The notes under the pieces: generated by a model
What the model was told of the DNA's origin: nothing
Seen by the model: the letters and a program-made list of their open reading frames with translations, nothing else
Database searches by the model: none
Translations under genes and position numbers: made by a program
Assembly (NCBI GenBank): GCA_964036295.1
Contig: OZ038463.1
Span: 32,193,295 to 32,257,294, forward strand
Reading direction: 5' to 3'
Source: Plumapathes pennacea
Lineage: Eukaryota > Cnidaria > Anthozoa > Antipatharia > Myriopathidae
DNA: 64,000 nt
In this document: piece after piece, positions 45,046 through 55,768 of the stretch
How positions within the stretch are numbered: position 1 is the first letter of the stretch
Layout of the letters: each line of letters starts with the position of its first letter

Positions 45046-48000
45046 ATGGCTACGAATAGAGAAGAGTCATTGAGTTTTGGTGGAATTCCATCTGGTATTC
45101 AAGCCGAGGGGGTACTTAAATTCTCCACACTTAAAGGGCTGGCGATGAATTTAAACTTTGGCACTCTAAAGAACTGGAAAGACGTTGCTGATAAAATTGG
45201 TTATAGCCTTCGAGAAATAGAAGGAGTGTTCGCGCACGGACGAGAACCTTTAGATCCTTGCTACTCAGTACTAAAGGACTGGATATTTCATCGCAAAGGA
45301 ACCATTTCACAACTTTGTCAGGTTTTCAAGGAGCTAGAGTTGCTGGATTGTTTGAGCGAAGTCGAACGAGATGTCGAAGGTGAGTTGTAATATTTCGAAC
45401 GTCAAGGCTTGAAAGGGCTAAAGGTGTTGCCCTTTATCGCCGTTGTGTGTGATTTACCAGCCTTACTTTCACGAATTTCTTTACCTGAAGCTTTAGAAAA
45501 CCCTTTAAAATGATGGGTTGTCTTTATCAAAGAGTGTCGCTTAAACAAACAAATATGGCGGACTTGGAAAAATTACACGATCACATACAGTGCACATAAT
45601 TTATGATTATAGATCTCACGATCTTACAGTACGATCTTGTTCTGAAGTGTGAAGTTTCTTTGTTAGATCTAACTGGTTTTAAGGTAATTTCGACTTGGTG
45701 AACTCGGGACAATACAACATTTAGTAACTGATCTCGGATTGATCCAATTCTGTACCGCTACTTCCTTCTTTCGTGAAAACGTGCTAAAATTCAGTGATTC
45801 CACAGAATTCCATGTATTATGTTTCACCATGTTATATTTTCGAGGTTCGTGTATGCTTACCTTGCTAACAGCAGTTATATTAGTCTGTGTTGGTCAAAGC
45901 TGAAACGATCGTTTGTATAAAGTTGTAGCGCTTCAGGATGTAAACTTTTATTCAAGTGTCAATGGATGTAAAACATCATTTTGCAGTAAAACGAGATCTT
46001 TTTGGCGTAAATATCACTTCACGCACACAACAATCAGGAATGGCCATCTTTTTTATTGATAGCCAGGCTTACAATATCACGGGCAGTATGCAGTAGTCAT
46101 TAAACAATGAGGACTATGATTACATATTAATGGTAATATGTACTGTAGCATACATCCAAACTAAACTAAAAAACTAAAAACTAAACAACTGTTATTTATA
46201 CATGGTAAGAAATTCAGCTAGTAGCTGGTGGGGCCGTGTTGGTGGAAGACCTGTAGAAAGCAGACAGATTCGGAAGGGAAAAACCATTGGAGTTGCCAGG
46301 ATGCAGTGGTAAAAAAAAAATCACTGCATGTACATGTATCAAAAAAATTAATAAAGCACACATCTTTTATAAGATATGGTAAACGAAACTTAACGTCAAA
46401 TTGGTGCATGCATGTGTGTATGTTGAGTTATAATGCACATGCATTTACCAATCAGGCTGTGCATACTATCCGCCTTATCTTTTAAATAAGAGAACTTGAC
46501 TTTTGATATGTAGATTTCCTGATGAAAGTTAATCCTACTCAATCACTATTTACAGTATGTTCTTCATGAAAAGAATCTGCATTTTGAGCTTGGTAGCAAA
46601 AGGGTCAAAAGGATTGTACCTCAACCTGTGGAATATTAACAATCAGTACTGTCCTTATTTTGATTTAGAATACCTGGCACAGTCAAATACCAAAAAACCA
46701 ACAGAAGATGACCCTGGCTCTCGTGGTCATTTCCCAAGTGGTGGCAGCAGTTTGGTGGAAAATTCAGAAACGCCGTCAAGTCTGGATAACAGCCTGCCAG
46801 GACGACCCTCGTGTGCTCCGTCAGAGTCATCTGATGAATATGGCTTGCAGTCACAAAGTGTTATCCTTAGTGATGATAGTTTTGGAGGTGAGAGCATGCA
46901 CAACGGCAGCAACCAAACCCAATCTGAGCTGGAAAACACCAGTGACAAGTCATGCACTGAACAGACTGATAACAGCTACAATGTTGATTTGGATTGTGAT
47001 ACACAAGAACCAACATCTTGTGGGGATGTGAGTTCAAAATCACAAGCAGAAACCTCGGCCTTGTCTACCACCTGTTTAGAAAATGTCAGAGATGAAGAAT
47101 CAGTTGTCACCCAGCCTTCAATTTATCGCACTTCGTCTTGTCCAGTTGGTACGTTACCACCAACCCCACCTTCATCACCTCCCCAACAACGCAGTAAGGG
47201 AAAATTGCTCATCAAGAACATCTTCAGGAGGTCAGTTTCTGTTGATGAAAACAATCGTGGAAAGAAGAAGTTCAGTTCCTTTTTGAGGAAGCATTCCAAG
47301 AAACAGAAAAAGACAGGAAAAAATATGGGCCCTGGTACTGACCAAGTGGTCACTAACTCTGAAAGTAAAACCTATGCCAAAATAACTGTGGAAGATGTAC
47401 ATGTTGAAGTAGCAGAAAAACAGACAACAAATTTTTCACCTGTTGACAGTACTCAGCCAGCCAGTACAGGGTCTACATGTAGTAGCCAAGATGTCGACAG
47501 GCAGAACAGTTCAACTTCCGAAGTAAACCAGACAGGTCTTGACACACACCATGGAATGCAGTCTGGATACTCTAATGAAAGTAAGCAAGGGTTTGTATAT
47601 ATTTATGGCCTGTGCAGCTGTCATGGGTTGAAATGAGTACCGTATGTACAGTACATGGTTTGCCATGAAACAATGTCTAAGCAATGCTTATACTGTCATT
47701 TTCAAACTAATTGTGTGATTGCTTTGGTTTTGCATTTGATAACAGTACACTTTCGAATTAGTTCAAAGTTTGGCTGCATTCTTGGCCAATCAGAACAATA
47801 AGCTAAACTGATTGTGATCTTCTCACACAAGCAAGCAAAAATAAAACCAAATGTAGTAAAACCAAATGTAAAATCACTTTGGCTTCTGATTGGTTAAATG
47901 AAAGTGTTTTCTTACGGCCTCTGTGATTGGCAGTGTACTACATACCAGTCAAATGTAAGTTACCAGTTATGTATTGTTTGTCTCGTTTCACGAGAATCAT

Positions 48001-51000
48001 ATAACCCATAAAAAAAAGCCTTTTTTTGAGAAATTAATTTAAGTTCTCGAAAAAATTAATCGAACATCAAGAATGAAATTAACACATTTGAAATGCCTTC
48101 CAATATGTGAGTGCCAGTTTTGGTTGCTTGCAATTACCACCATGTTTGCAAACTTTGTGAGTTAATCTTTCATGCAGTCACATGGAGCCCAGGTTTTATC
48201 TAAGACTTTTTCACTTACTGTAGCTACTGTGTGAGCAGATTGATTATGAAAAATTTGACATGAAATTGCAGTGGAATTAATTTTGAGCATGGCGCTGCTG
48301 TCGTGTTAGCAAACTTTAGTGACGGAACTTTGGTGGTTTCCACCACTGTATTGTTCCGATTTGTTTCTTTACAAATTCTAGTATCATGCTGTGGGTAAGA
48401 AACTGATGTTTGTTTCTCAAAATAAACATGTATGCGAACATGTCATTTAACTTCTAATTTGATTGAAAGCAAATCAGGCAAGGAAAAAGTGATACTTCTA
48501 AGATTCTAATACATTACTTCCAAATTGTCTTGCACTTTCAGCTGACTGCCATCCCCATACTTCCAAAATGAACTCATCAAAACGGCTGTTTGTGCTCTGC
48601 CACAAAGATGGTAGAGAAGATGCTCGCAAAGTCTTTAGCTTCTTTGAAGAAAAGGGATACAACTGCTACTTTCACGCAATGGATGTTCGCGAAATGGCAG
48701 AGAAGGGCCCATACCGCATCATCATGGAACAGTTAAGCAAGGCTGACTTTGTTCTGATATGTCTTTCCGCTGGGCTCAAGGGAGCATTCGAGGACCTCTC
48801 TACAGGTAAATGCTGTACAAAGAGGTTATTACACGGGAAGGAGTGCAATACGGCGGAGTATTTTTACGAGTCGGTTTTATTTTTTCGAGCCTGCTTCAGG
48901 CGAGAAAAAATAAAACTGACGAGTAAAAATACAGCCGTATTGCACGACTTTTCGTGTAATAAATTGTTTATTACACGACAAACGAAGCAGGGCAAACATT
49001 CTCGCCGCGCGCAAAATGGAACAAAAAATGACGCGTTCATAAACTTTGCTTGCGAAAATTGACCACGTAAGCTAATAAACCAGTTGATCTGGTTCCTGAC
49101 GAGTGCAATACGCTCCCATCTTTGCACTCGTTTTGGACCGTATTTGCACTCGAAAATGTGAAGTCGTGTAATAAATTACTATACATTCTGATTCAGACTA
49201 TTGTATGTACATCCAGGTCTTAAGCCTGGATTTTACAGTATGTATTTGTCTGCTAGAGAACTGTAGTAACCTCTGCCTTTATACATAAAATAAATATATA
49301 TTAAAAAAAATTGGTAAATTAAGGTGCCAGGATACCTAAGGTGACACAATGTTTTTGGAACTTTGAAAGTTACCCTATATTGTGGAACTTTAAAAGTTAC
49401 CCTATATTGTGGAACTTTAAAAGTTACCCTATATTGTGGAACTTTAAAAGTTACCCTATATTGTGGAACTTTAAAAGTTACCCTATATTGTGGAACTTTA
49501 AAAGTTACCCTATATTGTGGAACTTTAAAAGTTACCCTATATTGTGGAACTTTAAAAGTTACCCTATATTGTGGAACTTTAAAAGTTACCCTATATTGTG
49601 GAACTTTAAAAGTTACCCTATATTGTGGAACTTTAAAAGTTACCCTATATTGTGGAACTTTAAAAGTTACCCTATATTGTGGAACTTTAAAAGTTACCCT
49701 ATATTGTGGAACTTTAAAAGTTACCCTATATTGTGGAACTTTAAAAGTTACCCTATATTGTGGAACTTTAAAAGTTACCCTATATTGTGGAACTTTAAAA
49801 GTTACCCTATATTGTGGAACTTTAAAAGTTACCCTATATTGTGGAACTTTAAAAGTTACCCTATATTGTGGAACTTTAAAAGTTACCCTATATTGTGGAA
49901 CTTTAAAAGTTACCCTATATTGTGGAACTTTAAAAGTTACCCTATATTGTGGAACTTTGAAAGTTACCCTATATTGTGGAACTTTAAAAGTTACCCTATA
50001 TTGTGGAACTTTAAAAGTTACCCTATATTGTGGAACTTTGAAAGTTACCCTATATTGTGGAACTTTAAAAGTTACCCTATATTGTGGAACTTTAAAAGTT
50101 ACCCTATATTGTGGAACTTTAAAAGTTACCCTATATTGTGGAACTTTAAAAGTTACCCTATATTGTGGAACTTTAAAAGTTACCCTATATTGTGGAACTT
50201 TAAAAGTTACCCTATATTGTGGAACTTTAAAAGTTACCCTATATTGTGGAACTTTAAAAGTTACCCTATAATGTGGAACTTTAAAAGTTACCCTATATTG
50301 TGGAACTTTAAAAGTTACCCTATATTGTGGAACTTTAAAAGTTACCCTATATTGTGGAACTTTGAAAGTTACCCTATATTGTGGAACTTTAAAAGTTACC
50401 CTATAATGTGGAACTTTAAAAGTTACCCTATATTGTGGAACTTTAAAAGTTACCCTATATTGTGGAACTTTAAAAGTTACCCTATATTGTGGAACTTTAA
50501 AAGTTACCCTATATTGTGGAACTTTAAAAGTTACCCTATATTGTGGAACTTTAAAAGTTACCCTATATTGTGGAACTTTAAAAGTTACCCTATATTGTGG
50601 AACTTTAAAAGTTACCCTATAATGTGGAACTTTAAAAGTTACCCTATATTGTGGAACTTTAAAAGTTACCCTATATTGTGGAACTTTAAAAGTTACCCTA
50701 TATTGTGGAACTTTAAAAGTTACCCTATATTGTGGAACTTTAAAAGTTACCCTATATTGTGGAACTTTAAAAGTTACCCTATATTGTGGAACTTTAAAAG
50801 TTACCCTATATTGTGGAACTTTAAAAGTTACCCTATATTGTGGAACTTTAAAAGTTACCCTATATTGTGGAACTTTAAAAGTTACCCTATATTGTGGAAC
50901 TTTAAAAGTTACCCTATGTTGTGGAACTTTGAAAGTTACCCTATGTTGTGGAACTTTAAAAGTTACCCTATATTGTGGAACTTTAAAAGTTACCCTATAT

Positions 51001-52210
51001 TGTGGAACTTTAAAAGTTACCCTATATTGTGGAACTTTAAAAGTTACCCTATATTGTGGAACTTTAAAAGTTACCCTATATTGTGGAACTTTAAAAGTTA
51101 CCCTATATTGTGGAACTTTAAAAGTTACCCTATATTGTGGAACTTTAAAAGTTACCCTATATTGTGGAACTTTAAAAGTTACCCTATATTGTGGAACTTT
51201 AAAAGTTACCCTATATTGTGGAACTTTGAAAGTTACCCTATATTGTGGAACTTTAAAAGTTACCCTATATTGTGGAACTTTAAAAGTTACCCTATATTGT
51301 GGAACTTTAAAAGTTACCCTATGTTGTGGAACTTTAAAAGTTACCCTTTCAAAGTACAGTCGAACCCTGCTATTTCGAAGTCGCATGGGACATGAAAACA
51401 AGTTCGAAATAACAGGGTTTCGAAATAGCCAGTAGTAAATGACTGAAAAATAAATCCAAAGGGATTCGGCTTGACTTCGAAATAACAGGGACTTCGAATT
51501 AACCAAGTTTGAAATAGCGAGGTTCATCTGTATTATGTTTTCTGAAAGCTTAATAATAGCTGAACAAAGATTATCCAAAAAAATTGAAATTCACTGACCC
51601 TGAGGCGATTTTTTTGGTTCTCTGATAGTGATTGTTGTTTAACAAAGACTTTGAGGGAATGAGACCTGCACTACAACTGCAAAAATATGGACATCCAAAT
51701 TTAGCTATGAAGGAAACTCTGTAGAATGTATTTCTTCCCTATTTGTAATGCACGAGGAAGTTGAAGGCTGTGCCAGTAGTTTCAACTTTCTTTGTTGAAC
51801 ATGTTGAACATGTTAGAGCACTTAAATGAGCCAAACAGGAACCATTCTCATATTTCAAATACAATGCACAGCATATCTTTGTGACATACAAACCTGTGTG
51901 TTTTCCACTTTCAGCAAGCTTTCCAGATGATGAAGATAGAGCCTTGAGAAATGCATCAACCATAATGGTGGGCGACATGGGGTTTCACTGTCAAAATCCT
52001 AAGGGAAAGTACATGCCCTTACTGTTCAGGGAAAAAGACATGGATTATGTGCCATTTTCTCTGTTGCATACCTTGAAGTACAAGTGGAAAGCAGACCAGA
52101 ATACCATGATTTCTGTGATCAATGGCAGGCCACAAGTTCCTTTGTCGAAGGTTAGAAAAGACAAATATGTGCCAAAGTCCAAACAGGTTCGTGCATATAA
52201 TGGAAAGTAG
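45046..52210 (+). CDS. Death-domain/SEFIR adaptor, gene C
   Basis: Exons 45,046-45,379, 46,669-47,580, 48,542-48,805 and 51,915-52,210 join in phase 1 throughout and give 601 residues, a diverged paralogue of A and B with the same layout. The Death domain is at about 22-108 (LKNWKDVADKIGYSLREIEG, W44, W79, GTISQLCQVFKELELLDCL). The linker (112-416) is Ser/Thr-rich and keeps CPVGTLPPTPPSSPPQQR and a basic patch. The SEFIR-type domain begins SSKRLFVLCHKDGREDARKV, continues DFVLICLSAGL, then after the intron KYMPLLFREKDMDYVPFSL and YKWKADQNTMISVI, and ends in a Lys-rich tail absent from A and B. The start is the ATG after AAAAA; an in-frame ATG at 44,968 lies upstream of the TATA box and is less likely. 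Confidence 0.8.
48826..49174. mobile_element. Nested foldback elements in gene C intron 3
   Basis: TTATTACACG at 48,826-48,835 pairs with CGTGTAATAA at 48,953-48,962, and the arms (GTGCAATACGGC, GTATTTTTACGAGTC, TTTTATTTTTTCG) pair inward to a loop near 48,885. A second TTATTACACG at 48,967 pairs with CGTGTAATAA at 49,165-49,174. The two hairpins lie side by side with the same termini, so this is either a composite or a tandem insertion. Confidence 0.75.
49360..51350. repeat. 27-bp minisatellite, about 74 copies, in gene C intron 3
   Basis: The unit is GTTACCCTATATTGTGGAAC followed by TTTAAAA. It repeats for about 2.0 kb with only a few recurring point variants (TTTGAAAG, ATAATGTGG, ATGTTGTGG). 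Because 27 is divisible by three and the unit lacks stops in several frames, both strands show very long open frames (for example 781 codons on the minus strand reading VTFKVPQYR over and over). I treat these as by-products. The array sits in the intron that divides the SEFIR domain of gene C. Confidence 0.95.
51357..51530. mobile_element. Pogo/Tigger-like MITE next to the minisatellite
   Basis: TA flanks (51,355-51,356 and 51,531-51,532) bracket 174 bp beginning CAGTCGAACCCTGCTATTTC and ending GAAATAGCGAGGTTCATCTG, which are inverted copies. Internal TTCGAAATAACAGGG motifs recur. The end pattern and TA target are typical of Tc1/mariner-pogo derived MITEs. The minisatellite stops about 7 bp to its left. 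Confidence 0.75.
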
Positions 52211-53241
52211 GTAAGGACATACCATAATAATAGTTTTGTCAGCACCATGTACATACTGTACACAGTCATTATTGACAATCATTTGTGGGAACTTTTTTCC
52301 AAAATTATTAACAATAACCAATAGAGAGTACTAAAGAAATTAGCCAGCTTGCATTTTTTTGCAAACTTCCCTGTGCTACATGGGGGTAGTACGTGTATAT
52401 ATTTATGTTTTGTGTTGAGTCCTCATAATGTTGCTCAAGCACTGAAACTTAACACCATTTTATACCTTTGTTCTAAGGAACATGTACAGTACCCACTTTG
52501 AACCAAAGGCTTAAACATGTACCCCAGCCATGCACCCATACACACGCAGTAAAACTATTTACATGTAGGCGTACATGTATGATGTGCTTGTCATGGTAGT
52601 AGAAGCGTGATGCAAAGTTATGTTTCCCAAGAGCAGAACAAAGACTTTATGTAAAGACAAGACAAATTTCCATTCAGATCAGATGTTTTTCATTGTGTAT
52701 AATATTGTGGTTGGCCTGCATGGTGGTCTGTGTTTGGCCTTCTTTGGTGTTACAAATTTTTTGTATTACTAATTGTTTTGGGATATCTACTTTGTAGTGC
52801 ACAGAGTGCATGGTTCCTGGTAAAACTATATGGGCTGATACTTAAACAAAGCAATATTCATAGTTCAACAAGAAAAATAGTTATTAAACATGAAACCGCA
52901 CTATAGAAGGCCCTTGCCAGGCTAAGCGGTCAGTCAGTTGTCAATCAGAAGTGACCAAAACAAGAGCTCCTAATTAGTGAGTGGTAAAACATTACAAGAC
53001 TTTCAGTTTCCTGAAATCAAATACGCATGACATGCAGTCAGGTGTCGCGGCACCGACCCACGAATTCAAAATTATTTTGCAGCCTCAAGCAATATTTTAA
53101 CTCGAATTACTCAGTGTTTCAGTTCAGCATTGCAGTGGCTTCATGGGGTGAAGTTTAGGTACACTTTTATGCACCAAGCTGAAGCAAAATTTTTAAAATG
53201 AAATGTGGTTTTTGAATACTGTGGAGACACATGCAGTGTAG

Positions 53242-53286
<45 letters not shown>

Positions 53287-53613
53287 ATAAATATGCAAAT
53301 TGATGTCCAAGGTAGTAACAGAAATCATGCTTCTTGCTCTTATGATCTGCTTTTTGTTACCTGATCAACCTGCAGTACTTTTCATTTTCGTTTTGCTTGG
53401 CTTTGCTTTGTTTTGTTTTTGCTTGTTTGTTTGTATTTTTGGTAGTAGTTTTTTAATAGAAAGTTATTATCATGTATACTGTAGCAGTACTAACAAGAAT
53501 TTTAGAAAATTCCTAACTCCCATGTTGTTTTATTCCAAAAGAATGGTGTGAAATATCCCTTGCCAATGTGGATTACCATACATACAGTATAGATTGCTTC
53601 CAGAGTTGTTTTC

Positions 53614-53822
53614 TTAACCCTTTCACTTTCAGTAGTGATCTACTTCAATTTTCTCCTTCAGTTTCTCACCAGAAACATATGATACAGCAGGAAGAACTTG
53701 GCTTTTTATACCTTGCTAAGATGAAAGTGGATTAAACTATCAATTACCAATACATTATTCACACATTTTACTCTTAAAAGATTGGTGATTCTGCATTTTG
53801 AGCTTGAGAGTGAAACGGTTGA
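53614..53822. mobile_element. TTAA-type MITE, copy 3
   Basis: TTAA at 53,614-53,617, left end CCCTTTCACTTTCAG, right end CTTGAGAGTGAAACGG followed by TTGA. The interior (TTCTCCTTCAGTTTCTCACC) matches copies 1 and 2 in reverse orientation. Confidence 0.65.
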
Positions 53823-54035
53823 ACCTTTCACTCCTGAACTTGTATACAAATTCTCCCAACCAATTCAAGAAGGTGTATGAGTAACATTGTGAGGTGGAAT
53901 AGCTCAAACAAGTCTCGTCATCTGTGTAAGCTATCTATCAGTTGCTATATTCTCCCTACTTTACAATACATATTTTTGTGGAGAATGAAATGAGAATATT
54001 GAAGATGATCACTCAGGACTGAGAGCATTTTAAAA
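53823..54035. mobile_element. TTAA-type MITE, copy 4
   Basis: It begins ACCTTTCACTCCTGAAC directly after copy 3 and ends near ACTCAGGACTGAGAGCATTT followed by TAAA. The interior keeps GTGTATGAGTAACATTGTGA. Copies 3 and 4 share a junction, so one may have inserted into the target site of the other. Confidence 0.6.
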
Positions 54036-54345
54036 ATAAGATCTTCTATTTTGTTCATCCAGAAACACCTTTTGGCAAAAAGATGGGAATGTTAGAATTT
54101 TCTTGCAAGCATTTTGTATATTCTTCTTTGTAAATGTATCATGCTTTTATGTTTATGTAGGACAAATGGCCCAGAATAAGAGTTTCAGGGGAGCAGCCTT
54201 TTCATTGCCAAAGACACATGATAATGTACTGTATTTGATATTGACCAAGAAACACTGATGAACTGTCAAGTAAAAACTAAAGATGTGATCACTCAAATGA
54301 AAATTCCCAATGCACCATGAGTCCATCATGGCTGAGTGCATTTCA

Positions 54346-54383
<38 letters not shown>

Positions 54384-54410
54384 GTTTGTTTATTTTTCAT
54401 TTTTTTAAAG

Positions 54411-54565
54411 TTCACTGTGGACAGAAATCTGGCAGTGAAAAGGTTAAGCTCCCAGGTAAGAACTTCTTCAAAGAATCTACTCGATTAGGTCGAGAGGTGG
54501 TGCAGAAGTTATGGCTTATAAAGCCTACAGTGTGCACAATAAAGTAACATTTTGTAATTTTGGGA
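54411..54565 (+). other. Possible 3' terminal exon with polyadenylation signal
   Basis: A pyrimidine-rich tract ends in AAAG at 54,407-54,410. The following 150 bases contain AATAAA at 54,538-54,543. In the downstream frame it reads HCGQKSGSEKVKLPGKNFFK and ends at a TAA at 54,545-54,547, but the phase does not suit a join to gene C exon 4. The simplest reading is a 3' untranslated exon of gene C, reached from the GTAAGG just after its stop at 52,210. Confidence 0.35.
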
Positions 54566-55054
54566 AGTCGTCACTGATTACTAGAAGTATTTTTGCTGAT
54601 GAGGGACCACCGGTCATAAAAGATGGGAGGGGGGAGGGGTGAGTCAGTATTATGCATTTTAACCCACGTTTAGAATACCCTGCGCCTATTGTCACCGGAA
54701 CTGCCAAGCCCCGAAAATTCTCAGGTGGGAGATTTTGGCTAGGGGTCTGGGAGGCACTAGGTCAACGGGTGTGGCCTAGTCCCCTTCAGAGCCAAAAAAC
54801 TTCACTCCAACACGATGAGCCGAATCGAAGTATCCAACACGATGAGCTGTATGGCTTTGTAGCGCACGTTTAGAATACCCTGTAGTTATAAATGCATGTT
54901 GAATAAACTAGAGGGGAGGCAAGAGACCTTTTATGGGGAGGGGAAGGGAGATGGAGGGAATGCATTCCCACCCCCCACCCTTCCGCAGCTTTTTTTCTCG
55001 TCCCAGTCCCACTACCGAACGGGAACGGAAGAGGGGAGACTGAGAGTTTGCATA

Positions 55055-55088
<34 letters not shown>

Positions 55089-55151
55089 GCTATATCCCGT
55101 CAACGGCTGAAGAAAATGAAAAAATATATATATATATTCCACAGTTTCGTT

Positions 55152-55335
55152 ATACCACTCCCGATTGACACTCCCGATTACCACTTCCGATTACCACTTC
55201 CGATTACCACTTCCGATTACCACTCCCGATTACCACTTCCGATTACCACTCCCGATTACCACTTCCGATTACCGCTCCCGATTACCACTCCCGATTATTA
55301 TTTCCGATTATCACTCCCGATTACTACTCCCGATT
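55152..55335. repeat. 13-bp tandem repeat (CGATTACCACTTC)
   Basis: About 14 copies of a 13-bp unit that alternates CGATTACCACTTC and CGATTACCACTCC. It ends directly at the TA flank of the next MITE, as the 27-bp array in gene C does. Confidence 0.9.
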
Positions 55336-55336
55336 A

Positions 55337-55768
55337 CAGTGGAATCTCCTAGAGCGACCACCTCTCTTAAGCGGCCATTTACCAAATGACCGATTGGTCC
55401 CTCAGTCAAATTAATTAGTGAAACCTCTCGTAAGCGACCACCTCGTGTAAGCGACCGCGTTTTCTATTGTTTTTTACTTCCGGTAAGCGACCACTCTGTG
55501 CTCCCAAAAAACGGTTTTCTGAGCAAGGGCTAACTTCCTTGCAAAAACCGGACTGAAAAAAACACCAACATGTGTAATGTAACGTGCGACAGGACACAAC
55601 GTCGATTTCTTAAAACACAAGTTGTTTTTCACTCACTAAAACTGCATTATTTGACACTGGTTGTGGCTCAAAGCTGGATCTCACTTAGACCTACCATGGT
55701 CAGAAATTCCCGTAAGCGACCACATAAAGACGAACGAAGAGTGGTCGCTTACGGCGGAAGGTTCCCTG
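55337..55768. mobile_element. Pogo-like MITE (432 bp)
   Basis: TA at 55,335-55,336 and 55,769-55,770 bracket an element beginning CAGTGGAATCTCCTAGAGCG and ending GGCGGAAGGTTCCCTG. The motif GTAAGCGACCAC appears several times, in direct orientation near both ends and inverted (GTGGTCGCTTACG) at the right. No transposase frame. Confidence 0.65.

Larger units (their letters stand above)
52211..54410 (+). other. Region after the gene C stop codon
   Basis: GTAAGG directly follows the stop, so this may be an intron in the 3' untranslated region. It contains a (TA)n run at 53,245-53,278, two adjacent TTAA-type MITEs (53,618-54,033) and a (GTT)n run at 54,345-54,381. I see no coding sequence. Confidence 0.45.

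Noticed and set aside
49233-51578. Minus-strand 781-codon frame and plus-strand 684- and 302-codon frames
   Set aside because: They are produced by a 27-bp minisatellite whose unit is a multiple of three and free of stops. Both strands are open at once and the array sits in an intron, so a real repeat protein is unlikely.
55116-55389. Repetitive frames rich in LPITTPDYH-type units
   Set aside because: They are translations of the 13-bp tandem array, which is open in several frames because of its composition.
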